A stretch of 64,000 nt of DNA from Candidatus Zixiibacteriota bacterium (GTDB taxonomy: Bacteria > Zixibacteria > MSB-5A5 > GN15 > FEB-12). The DNA lies in assembly GCA_035380245.1 (NCBI GenBank), contig DAOSXA010000001.1, positions 530,069 through 594,068 on the forward strand, read 5' to 3'. Within the stretch, counting starts at the first letter, position 1. Each line of letters begins with the position of its first letter. Below, piece by piece: positions 8,330 to 14,668 of this stretch. Position numbers and translations under genes: made by a program. The notes under the pieces were generated by a model that saw only the letters and a list, made by a program, of their open reading frames with translations, did no database searches and was not told the DNA's origin.

Positions 8330-8692
8330 ATGTACCGTAATCCGCCCAAACGAATGACTTTCGTGGCCGACCGCCTGGTTGACCAGATAATCGAGGGACG
8401 TAAGACCGCTTCGGTATGTCCGTTGGGAGAAGTTGATTTGAAGGAAGGAGATTACGACGACGCTCTGGTGGTGGGCGATTATTACGACGTCTACGACAGT
8501 GAGCGTCGCCCTCGCTGCACGATTCGGATCATCGGCATGGAGCTATGCCGTTGGGACAATATCCCGGAACGGCTCTATCGCGGAGAGACCAACAGCACAG
8601 CCGATGAATTCCGCGAGGATCATCGGGAGTTTTTTGGCGAAGTCTCAGATGATTTCGAGTTCGTCGCCTATTATTTCGAGTTGGCCTCGTAA
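8330..8692 (+). CDS. ASCH-domain protein
   Basis: This is a 120-residue protein that is one ASCH fold. It shows an N-terminal VADRLVDQIIEGRKTASV (the ASCH helix and GxKT-type turn), DDALVVGDYYDVYDSERRPRCTIRII (strand with basic patch) and C-terminal DFEFVAYYFEL. ASCH proteins resemble RNA-binding PUA domains, and some are ribonucleases or act on modified nucleosides; the substrate here is unknown. The ATG at 8330 is chosen because AAAGGAGG lies 11 nt upstream; an upstream in-frame start at 8231 would fall inside the hairpin. Its 3' end overlaps the convergent regulator gene by 22 bp. Confidence 0.75.
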   Translation: MYRNPPKRMTFVADRLVDQIIEGRKTASVCPLGEVDLKEGDYDDALVVGDYYDVYDSERRPRCTIRIIGMELCRWDNIPERLYRGETNSTADEFREDHREFFGEVSDDFEFVAYYFELAS

Positions 8693-9009
8693 GCCGGTAC
8701 ATGTTCCTCGGGCGCTACGAGAAGATATCCCTCACTCCGAACCGACTTAATCAAACGCGGCGCGCCACTGTTGTCGCCGATCCGCTTGCGAATCCGCGAA
8801 ACCCGCAGGTCGACCGTTCGGTCCAGGCCGTTGTACTCGAATCCCAGCACCTGTTGAAACAGCTCATCCCGGGTAACAACCTCACCGGCCCGGCCGGCCA
8901 GATACCAGAGAAGATCGAATTCCGCGGTGCTCAGCCGAAAGTCCCGGCCGTTGACAGAGACCTGTCGCGAGGGACGATGAATTGTAAGAGTCCCAACGTT
9001 TCTTGTCAT
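8671..9009 (-). CDS. Orphan OmpR/PhoB-type winged-helix DNA-binding domain
   Basis: From the ATG at 9009 (AAAGGTG about 9 nt upstream) the product is 112 residues: a complete Trans_reg_C domain with LSTAEFDLLWYLAGRAGEVV, RDELFQQVLGFEY, RTVDLRVSRIRKRIG and LIKSVRSEGYLLV. A receiver domain should precede this but is absent. An in-frame extension to 9117 adds 36 residues without receiver motifs (start MSISADKIYL). It is either a free-standing regulator or the C-terminal remnant of a response regulator. No histidine kinase is adjacent. Confidence 0.75.
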   Translation of the reverse strand: MTRNVGTLTIHRPSRQVSVNGRDFRLSTAEFDLLWYLAGRAGEVVTRDELFQQVLGFEYNGLDRTVDLRVSRIRKRIGDNSGAPRLIKSVRSEGYLLVAPEEHVPAYEANSK

Positions 9010-9148
9010 TTCTTCGTGCACCTTTTCGTTTGTATCAAAATCCACGAACAACCCCGTCGTTAATTCCGACCGGCTCCAGCCGGACGATAGATATATCTTA
9101 TCTGCAGAAATGGACAACCCAGATATCGTTGAGGATTAATCCTGGCAC

Positions 9149-9180
9149 AAAAAAAACGGGACAGATAAGTGTCTGTCCCG
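9149..9180 (-). terminator. Terminator of the EF-hand gene
   Basis: On the minus strand CGGGACAGA and TCTGTCCCG form a 9-bp stem followed by eight T residues. Confidence 0.9.
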
Positions 9181-9210
9181 CAAGGGATGAGAATACTGAA
9201 GGGCAGAAGA

Positions 9211-9576
9211 CTAACAGAGCTGATCGAGCAAATAGCCGGTAAGGGTACTATCCTCAGTAACCTCGGCCGACTCGCTGTACATGGACATAGCCATATCACT
9301 CATGTCCTCCGGAGGAGGCGGCGGCGGTGGGGGTTCCATCGCCTCGAACTCGGCCTGACTGACCATACCGTCTCCATCGGTATCAGCCTCAGTCAGATGC
9401 TCAAGCATGGCCTCAAAGCGGTCATCCACCTGCCCGGCCTGCTCGGCTTCCGATTGCAACTGCGCGAGATCGATCTGTCCATCGCCGTCCGAATCCATTC
9501 TCTCGAACATCTTCTCCCGCATCTGCGTCATCATATCGGAAGATATTCCCATGTTTCCCTGAATTCCGTCTACCAT
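9211..9576 (-). CDS. EF-hand calcium-binding protein with proline run
   Basis: This 121-residue acidic protein has two canonical EF-hand loops: DSDGDGQIDLAQ (about 28-39) and DTDGDGMVSQAE (about 66-77). The second has Glu at position 12; the first has Gln there and may bind weakly. A run of eight prolines (EPPPPPPPPED) separates the EF-hand pair from a Ser/Met-rich tail. No signal peptide or membrane segment is visible. The start has an excellent GAAAGGAGGATGCT leader. It may be a calcium buffer or sensor; no partner is evident in the neighbourhood. Confidence 0.8.
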   Translation of the reverse strand: MVDGIQGNMGISSDMMTQMREKMFERMDSDGDGQIDLAQLQSEAEQAGQVDDRFEAMLEHLTEADTDGDGMVSQAEFEAMEPPPPPPPPEDMSDMAMSMYSESAEVTEDSTLTGYLLDQLC

Positions 9577-9919
9577 AGCATCCTCCTTTCGGGATTATGA
9601 TTGCGGTTCCAGGTTCGGCTCACTGTGGGCCTTGCTCATTGAATCGGTCGGAACAGCAAGACGATAACAATGCGAACGGCCGTTTATTGTATCGTTTTGT
9701 ATCCGGATTAATCCCCTTCTACCCTCGGTTGTCTAACCAATACGGACGCAGACAGCGCATGTCATGCTAACCTACATACCTCCTCTTATTCTCACGGTCG
9801 GGTTGGAAGAGCACACCAACCCGACCGGTTTCTCTTTATGGATACAGCTCACCGATAACTAAACAAGCAATTAGCTATCCGTTCCCGGGTGGGACAAACG
9901 CCCGGGCGTCCTACCTTTA

Positions 9920-10078
9920 ACGCTTGTTAAAAAAGCCGTTCGCTCTGACATTCGACAGGACACAACCGTAATGCGAGCGACGCACGACCACCCGTTATAT
10001 GAAGTGAGAATTTCCAATCGCATTGCCCGGTGGTTTGTCTCCCGGCAGAACAGGCATCTGCAGAGGTTTTTCAACGCT
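9920..10078 (+). repeat. Decayed MITE-like element, copy G
   Basis: TGTTAAAAAAGCC at the left, a GCGAGCGACGCACGACCACCCG core and GGTTTTTCAACG at the right align with the intact elements, but with many substitutions and a damaged core. No gene is seen in 9577-10290; besides this copy it shows only a CCCGGGTGGG / CGCCCGGGCG palindrome near 9887. Confidence 0.55.
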
Positions 10079-10295
10079 CTCTTCAGGAGGGGTTCTTTAT
10101 TACACGGAGTCCGCCATTTTCTTCTCATTCCGTCACACTGTAGCGGAACGACGGCGAGACCGGCATTGTCAAGTCCGATGCTCAACGTCAAGATCGATTC
10201 CCCCCTTTCAACCGGTAACAGGTTCGATCGAGTCATCAACGCAGAAGCTGCGCCGTTTTCTTGTTGATAATAAGCCCTATAAGTCCATTTTCCGC

Positions 10296-10324
10296 TTGAC
10301 ACAATGTCGCATGCGAGCTATACT
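10296..10324 (+). promoter_or_regulatory. Near-consensus sigma-70 promoter
   Basis: TTGACA, exactly 17 bp, TATACT: one mismatch from consensus. No long ORF follows, so its product is probably an RNA (next entry). It is among the best promoters in the window. Confidence 0.8.
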
Positions 10325-10489
10325 GTTAGCGTAAGAGGGGCCGCAATACATCCACGCAGGGCTAATTGCGGAGACACTTCTTTCACACCACCTCATTTTT
10401 CAAATCCTTCAATCGCAGGCTTAAAACATCCACCGAGTTGTATCCAGCGCCGTCTGGGCCGTGAACCTGCAATCAAGGAGGATTCGCCT

Positions 10490-10513
10490 ATGGACAACGC
10501 TTGTTGCTTTTGA
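10490..10513 (+). CDS. Seven-codon mini-ORF (MDNACCF) in the candidate RNA
   Basis: ATG at 10490 is preceded by AAGGAGGA with 7-nt spacing, the best ribosome-binding site in this gap, and is closed by TGA after seven codons including two consecutive Cys codons. It resembles a regulatory leader peptide, but no structural gene follows before the terminator. It may instead be a translated element inside a small RNA. Confidence 0.4.
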   Translation: MDNACCF

Positions 10514-10800
10514 CCTGAAAACCATTCTGTCCAATGGCAGGGCATCGGCAACAAGAGAAGAGAACGTAAGAACAAAACACTGAGCAATAGGAGTACGGCT
10601 TGTCCGGCAACCTGAATTGCCACTCAGGCGTCGTGGAGGAGCAAGGACAGGCTCCGGCGACTGCGTAACGTCCATTCGCAGCCGACACTACCGCAAGGAC
10701 CCGACACGCGCTCATCTAATGTCCAGGGTCGAGCGAGCCTGAAAAACAGGTTGCCTTCCGGCCGACTCCATTTGACTGATCAAGATCCGTAATACGACCG

Positions 10801-10835
10801 GCCGAGAATTCCGCAAGGGATTCTCGGCTTTTTTT
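10801..10835 (+). terminator. Strong terminator ending the candidate RNA
   Basis: GCCGAGAAT, an 11-nt spacer and ATTCTCGGC are followed by seven T. An almost identical copy lies at 11232-11267. Confidence 0.9.
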
Positions 10836-10877
10836 GTTTCGGAGCCGGACAACCGTTCTCCATGTGGCGTGCCGTCA

Positions 10878-10926
10878 TCGAATCCGCCCTTAACTCATTT
10901 GGTGGGCGGCAGACGTCTCGTCCGCA
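10878..10926 (+). repeat. Dispersed repeat with GGCAGACGTC palindrome
   Basis: TCGAATCCGCCCTTAACTCA followed by TTTGGTGGGCGGCAGACGTC closely matches the sequence at 13762-13810, and the GGCAGACGTCTCGTCYG core recurs near 43370. This unit is about 50 bp, non-coding, and different from the MITE-like element. Confidence 0.6.
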
Positions 10927-10999
10927 CCTGTAGCAGGGCATGTCTCTCCGAGACATGCCATTGTGTTATCGCCATGATTTTTAATCCCCACCCGTGGAC

Positions 11000-11150
11000 G
11001 GGAGTGTTGAAAAAGACATACGCTCGGATATTCAGTAAAACACAACTGTAATGCGGGCGACACAAGGCCGCCCGCTACGCGAGGTTAGAGTTCTTTAACG
11101 CGTAGTGGCGGGGGTGGGCTCCGCCGCAGATGAGGCTTGTCAACAATCCC
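11000..11150 (+). mobile_element. MITE-like element, copy C
   Basis: Ends are GGGAGTGTTGAAAAA and TTGTCAACAATCCC; GGAC at 10996-10999 and 11151-11154 is the apparent target duplication. The empty site reads CCCACCCGT-GGAC-GGGTGGGC, the centre of the short palindromic repeat, so this copy is nested inside another repeat. Confidence 0.88.
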
Positions 11151-11189
11151 GGACGGGTGGGCTACCGGACCTACTCAAGACTACTCATT

Positions 11190-11232
11190 CCCACCCGTGG
11201 ACGGGTGGGCCACCGGACGGGTGGGCCACCGG
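11190..11232 (+). repeat. Tandem palindromic repeats CCCACCCGTGGACGGGTGGG
   Basis: One full palindrome (CCCACCCGTGGACGGGTGGG plus CCACCGG) is followed directly by a half copy (ACGGGTGGGCCACCGG), joined straight into the duplicated terminator. Further copies, in reverse orientation, are near 43410, 63464 and 63728. Confidence 0.75.
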
Positions 11233-11267
11233 CCGAGAATTCCGCGAGGGATTCTCGGCTTTTTTTG
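11232..11267 (+). terminator. Second copy of the candidate-RNA terminator
   Basis: GCCGAGAAT / ATTCTCGGC with a T-run matches 10801-10835 in all but one base over about 40 bp, including the TTTGTTTC after the T-run. It has no gene of its own upstream. Confidence 0.8.
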
Positions 11268-11507
11268 TTTCAGCCCGAATCAACCCACACCTGTCGGATC
11301 AACCCCATATTTCACCCCCCTTGCCTTGCCTGTCTTTATTATCATCTACTCCCCTCACCTGAGCCAACCACGCCCGCACAACATACTGTACGGGAACAAC
11401 TTAGAAAATCATAATTGGGCTCATTCGGCCTCTTCGGCATTTAGGCATCAGGCTTGCATCTATCCGGTTGAACCGAAACTGAAATGGCTTTACGAAGGCG
11501 GTACGTT

Positions 11508-11723
11508 ATGAAAGTAAAGTTTGTTCTTACGATGGATGACGTGGTCATCGACAACGAGGTTTTTGACCAGATAGTAATGGACTGGGAAAGCGACATGGAT
11601 CACGAGGACGTTTTGAAGCTCTCCCACGAATGGATCACCTCACAGAATTTCCTGACCCAGCGGATGGTCGGCTTGACCCGGGTGGGCGAATCATCCCTGA
11701 CAATCGAACCGTTGGAAGATTAG
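11508..11723 (+). CDS. Small acidic protein, unknown function
   Basis: This is a 71-residue protein (MKVKFVLTMDDVVIDNEVFD). GAAGGCGG about 6 nt upstream of the ATG at 11508 supports this start rather than the in-frame ATG at 11484. It is rich in Asp/Glu with one Trp-containing amphipathic stretch (MDWESDMDHEDVLKLSHEW) and has no Cys, signal or membrane segment. I do not recognise a family. It is three bases from the next gene, so the two are probably co-transcribed. Confidence 0.6.
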   Translation: MKVKFVLTMDDVVIDNEVFDQIVMDWESDMDHEDVLKLSHEWITSQNFLTQRMVGLTRVGESSLTIEPLED

Positions 11724-11726
11724 AAT

Positions 11727-12065
11727 ATGATCTTCGACAAACTCGCCGAGGCCAAACTCGATCAACTGGTCAATCAGGCCGGTGCCAAAGCCGGTGAACT
11801 CACCGGCATTCTGGACCCGATTAAGGCTATGATTGTTGAGCATTTCGGCCAGAACGGGCTTTATGCGGCTTATATCGTTCTGGCGGCCTTATTGTTGTTT
11901 ATCATCATGACCGTTGCCAGAGTGACCTTTTCAGCTCTGAAATACCTGGTTATTCCGGCTATTGCCCTGGCTTTTGTCGGCAGTCTGATGACCTCCTACA
12001 GCTTCGTCGCGCTATTGCCGGTGACCGTTACCATCAGCTCCGTTTTCCTGTTGGTCAAGGGGTAA
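11727..12065 (+). CDS. Small inner-membrane protein, two predicted helices
   Basis: In this 112-residue protein an amphipathic N-terminal part (about 1-45) is followed by two hydrophobic helices, AAYIVLAALLLFIIMTVARV (about 46-66) and YLVIPAIALAFVGSLMTSY (about 75-95), and a hydrophobic C-terminus. I recognise no family. It begins three bases after the stop of 11508-11723, which suggests translational coupling. Confidence 0.6.
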   Translation: MIFDKLAEAKLDQLVNQAGAKAGELTGILDPIKAMIVEHFGQNGLYAAYIVLAALLLFIIMTVARVTFSALKYLVIPAIALAFVGSLMTSYSFVALLPVTVTISSVFLLVKG

Positions 12066-12266
12066 GTCCCCATATCCCACTGCCTTCGAGCCAGACTATT
12101 GGGGCGGTTTTGCAAATTGCAAGACTCGCTCATTCATGCCTTAACGTAAGTACCGCAAGTAGTTAAGCCCGGCACCCAGCGTCCGGCAGTGTCTTTGCAC
12201 ACCTGCTTTTTGAAACAATTATCCGTGAAACTAGTATTCGCCGGAAGGTAAACAGCGAGATAGTCT

Positions 12267-12719
12267 ATGGGCGAAAAGCAAACCTGCATTAACTGTGGTA
12301 GGGACCTTGTCGATCAAAACGGCGTCTGGGTCTGCCCGTCCTGCAACATCAGCGATATTGCATCCAGTCGGATATTTATCGAGGAAGAGGAATCCGACGA
12401 ATATGTTTTCATTGAATGCCCCGGAGCAACTCTCTACGAGGAAGGCACCAACAATGTTATCGCCGGGGTAAAATTCCACGACAACGACGATCCGTTCAAG
12501 GGCTACAAGATAATCGGACATCCGGTCTACGCTCCCAATCATCGTAAACGCCGTCGGATAAAACGCGAGGCGCTGGGATCGATTCGTCGTTGTCGGGCCT
12601 GCCAGGATTACACGATTCGGATGCGCCGCAAGGAAGGAAAAGATTTTTTCATTCCCTCCAGCAAACATCCCAACCGCAAAAAGCTGAAATCGATCGAACA
12701 CGTAACCTACGAGCCCTGA
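12267..12719 (+). CDS. Zinc-ribbon protein, unknown function
   Basis: This is a 150-residue protein. The N-terminus is a clear zinc ribbon, CINCGRDLV...VWVCPSC (C-x2-C, C-x2-C, about 7-26), followed by an acidic loop (EEEESDEY), a central beta-rich part and a basic region (RKRRRIKREALG). A second CxxC (RCRAC) and a Lys/Arg-rich tail follow. The combination suggests nucleic-acid or ribosome contact, but this is inference. The start at 12267 has only a weak leader (AGCGAGATAG). The 3' end precedes the methyltransferase by 84 bp on the same strand. Confidence 0.6.
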   Translation: MGEKQTCINCGRDLVDQNGVWVCPSCNISDIASSRIFIEEEESDEYVFIECPGATLYEEGTNNVIAGVKFHDNDDPFKGYKIIGHPVYAPNHRKRRRIKREALGSIRRCRACQDYTIRMRRKEGKDFFIPSSKHPNRKKLKSIEHVTYEP

Positions 12720-12802
12720 TCCGACGATCAAACAATATCACTGATTCAAACTTGATACCGGTCGTCCGGTTCGCCTCCTTGCGGAATAAGCTGGAGGCGC
12801 CT

Positions 12803-13705
12803 ATGAAAATGGAAGTCCTTGACCGATGTGGGATATGTGCCGCTTCCGATCTCGAACAGGTCGATCCGGATAACAACCTTTGTCGCTGTCGCACCTGCGG
12901 CTTCGTGTTCGACAATCCTCGTCCTACCTTAGAAGAAATCGGTCATTATTATTCTCAGCCGTCACAATACGACTCCTGGCTGGATCGGATTGAGGCACGC
13001 GATGACCTCTGGCGCCGTCGCCTGGCTAAACTCCTGCCGATACACAAACCAGGAAGTCTTCTCGATATCGGTGCGGGAATCGGCCAGTTCCTCCATCATG
13101 CTCGTCCGCATTTCACTACTGTCGCGGGGACCGAGTTGTCCGACTCAGCGATTATTATCGCTCGTGATAAATACAACCTACCACTCATCAAAGGGGACGT
13201 GCTCGATATCGACTTCGATAACTCCACTCGGTTCGACAACATCACTATCTTTCACGTACTCGAACACGTGCCCGATCCACGAGCCACGATCAAAAAGTGC
13301 TACCGCTTGTTGTCCGATGGAGGTCTTTTGGTGGTGTGTGTTCCCAACGATCTTCGTTCGTTGAAACGAAATGCTAAAAGTTCGGCCAAACGATTTTTTC
13401 GGTCGGTCGGTATCAATCGTTGGCGAGATCCCGGTCGACTCGGATTGCCGCGCATCGCTCTCGATGGCTCCATGGATGAAATCCATCTGTCGCATTTTAC
13501 CTCATCAGTGCTGCATCGCTTACTCACCGACAACGGTTTTACGGTGGTGCAGAATTCGGTTGATCCTTATTTCGTCGCTTCTGGGGCTCGTCTCGTGTTG
13601 GAGAAAATGTACTGTGCCGGGATGAGCGCGACCCGCATCGTCCTCCGTCGCAACTGGTACGAGACAATCTGGATGGCTGCGTATAAAAACATTGACTCTG
13701 ATTAG
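12803..13705 (+). CDS. Class I SAM-dependent methyltransferase with N-terminal zinc ribbon
   Basis: The protein has 300 residues from the ATG at 12803, which has GGAGG 5 nt upstream. It begins with a ribbon (CGICAASD...CRCRTCGFVF) and the NPRPTLEEIGHYY linker typical of methyltransferases of the UbiE/Methyltransf_23 group found with polysaccharide or lipid genes. The SAM site is LLDIGAGIGQFL (motif I), GTELS (acidic loop) and FHVLEHVPDPRATI (post-motif); GGLLVVCVPN is the following strand. A C-terminal part with FTSSVLHRLLTDNGF matches the same group. The acceptor is unknown. A hydrophilic tail ends at KNIDSD. Confidence 0.8.
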   Translation: MKMEVLDRCGICAASDLEQVDPDNNLCRCRTCGFVFDNPRPTLEEIGHYYSQPSQYDSWLDRIEARDDLWRRRLAKLLPIHKPGSLLDIGAGIGQFLHHARPHFTTVAGTELSDSAIIIARDKYNLPLIKGDVLDIDFDNSTRFDNITIFHVLEHVPDPRATIKKCYRLLSDGGLLVVCVPNDLRSLKRNAKSSAKRFFRSVGINRWRDPGRLGLPRIALDGSMDEIHLSHFTSSVLHRLLTDNGFTVVQNSVDPYFVASGARLVLEKMYCAGMSATRIVLRRNWYETIWMAAYKNIDSD

Positions 13706-13761
13706 CGGGCATCGCAAGTCTGGTTCCGGAGTGAGCCGATCCGTAGACCGGATCCGTCTTC

Positions 13762-13815
13762 GAATCCGGCCTTTAACTCATTTCGCGGGTGGCAGACGTC
13801 TCGTCTGTCTCGGTG
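13762..13815 (+). repeat. Dispersed repeat with GGCAGACGTC palindrome
   Basis: TTCGAATCCGGCCTTTAACT followed by the GGGTGGCAGACGTCTCGTC segment matches 10878-10926. It occupies the gap in front of the DUF488 gene. Confidence 0.6.
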
Positions 13816-13887
13816 GCCCAAACGCCTCGACTTGGCGACTCCACATTTCCCGTTGCCCTCTCAGACTGATCATCCTATTCTGTTTCC

Positions 13888-14355
13888 ATGACGGACAACT
13901 CTCCCAACCTGTTCGATCTTCAGCCCGCCCTTTACACGATCGGTTATCAGGGCCGGACAATCACCGACCTGATCGTGTTACTGCAAGATCACGGTGTGAG
14001 GCAGTTGATCGATGTCCGTCGCGACGCCTACTCGCGCAATCCGGACTACACCGGCAGCCGTCTGCGCGAGGCGATCGAGTCCGCGGGGATCAGATACATA
14101 CACCTGCCGGAGTTGGGCATCCCGAAAGAGATCCGTTCCGACGCGACCTCCGCCGATGCCTCCCGGCGCGTTCTTGACTGGTACGAGAACGAATATCTGC
14201 CGGACATCCCGGACGCAGTAAACCGTTTGGCAGGAATCGTAAAAAAATACCTGTCCGCTCTGATGTGCTACGAAACGAAGCCGAGCGACTGCCATCGCGG
14301 CCGCCTCGCCCCGCTTATCGCTCGCCTCGCTGATCTGCCTTTGGTGCATTTGTGA
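13888..14355 (+). CDS. DUF488-family protein
   Basis: This 155-residue protein carries the DUF488 layout: LYTIGYQGRTITDLIVLLQDHGV (about 15-37), LIDVRRDAYSRNPDYTGSRL (the RxxPxS-like helix), IRYIHLPELGIP, and the conserved C-terminal ALMCYETKPSDCHRG, where Cys-Tyr-Glu and CHR are the family's invariant residues. The family is linked to nucleic-acid or stress functions, but no reaction is established. No good ribosome-binding site precedes the ATG, so the start may be further in. Confidence 0.7.
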   Translation: MTDNSPNLFDLQPALYTIGYQGRTITDLIVLLQDHGVRQLIDVRRDAYSRNPDYTGSRLREAIESAGIRYIHLPELGIPKEIRSDATSADASRRVLDWYENEYLPDIPDAVNRLAGIVKKYLSALMCYETKPSDCHRGRLAPLIARLADLPLVHL

Positions 14356-14399
14356 GGTGGTCGTAAGCGTTAGAGGTCTTTCGGTGCCACACCTTAGGG

Positions 14400-14561
14400 T
14401 GGTTATTGGCAAACCTCCACACGAACCCAAACGCTGGGGAGACAAGCCCCACCGCTACGCGTTAAAGGAGCTTAACCTCGTGTAGCGGGCGGCTTGGTGT
14501 CGCCCGAGTTATAGTCGAGTTTTGTCGAAAATCCGGTTGTATGACTTCTCCAACAGACTCC
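14400..14561 (-). mobile_element. MITE-like element, copy D (reverse orientation)
   Basis: In reverse orientation, GGAGTCTGTTGGAGAAG at the right end and CAAACCTCC / TTATTGG at the left match the element ends with several changes. The core GCTACGCGTTAAAGGAGCTT and GTAGCGGGCGGCTTGGTGTC is well preserved. It fills most of the gap between the DUF488 and antiporter genes. Confidence 0.7.
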
Positions 14562-14591
14562 GAGTGCTAATAGATCACTGCGCATTTATCC

Positions 14592-14620
14592 TTGCTTGAT
14601 TCAACAAAATGGGCTAAATT
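14592..14620 (+). promoter_or_regulatory. Possible promoter of the antiporter gene
   Basis: TTGCTT, 17 bp, TAAATT, about 50 bp upstream of the GTG start at 14669. Confidence 0.45.
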
Positions 14621-14668
14621 CTCGCGATTTTTTAACACGCAGAATAGTAAAACAGTTCAGGAGGCATT

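Larger units (their letters stand above)
10331..10835 (+). ncRNA. Candidate structured RNA of about 500 nt
   Basis: A strong promoter (10296-10324) and a strong terminator (10801-10835) enclose about 500 nt without a long reading frame. Internal complementarity is extensive. CCGCAAT / ATTGCGG (10341-10347 with 10365-10371) is a 5' hairpin. GGCAACCTG near 10607 pairs with CAGGTTGCC near 10747 (9 bp, extended by CCGG on the outside). Inside lie GTCG-GGAG / CTCC-CGAC and GACCC / GGGTC helices. A 7-codon ORF with a perfect Shine-Dalgarno lies at 10490-10513. I compared it mentally with RNase P, tmRNA, 6S, SRP and common riboswitches and found none of their conserved cores. It could be a regulatory RNA, or a leader with a short peptide. 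Confidence 0.5.

Noticed and set aside
10331..10835. RNase P, tmRNA, 6S or SRP RNA
   Set aside because: Conserved cores (such as GAGGAAAGTCC or the tRNA-like ends of tmRNA) are missing.
11190..11232. CRISPR array
   Set aside because: Only two tandem palindromes without spacers or cas genes.
11105..11511. Overlapping plus-strand frames in the repeat cluster
   Set aside because: They read through palindromes (residues such as PDGWATG and GRVGHR) and have no homology signals.
12231..12731. Minus-strand frame of 166 codons
   Set aside because: Antisense to the zinc-ribbon gene, no motif, no ribosome-binding site.
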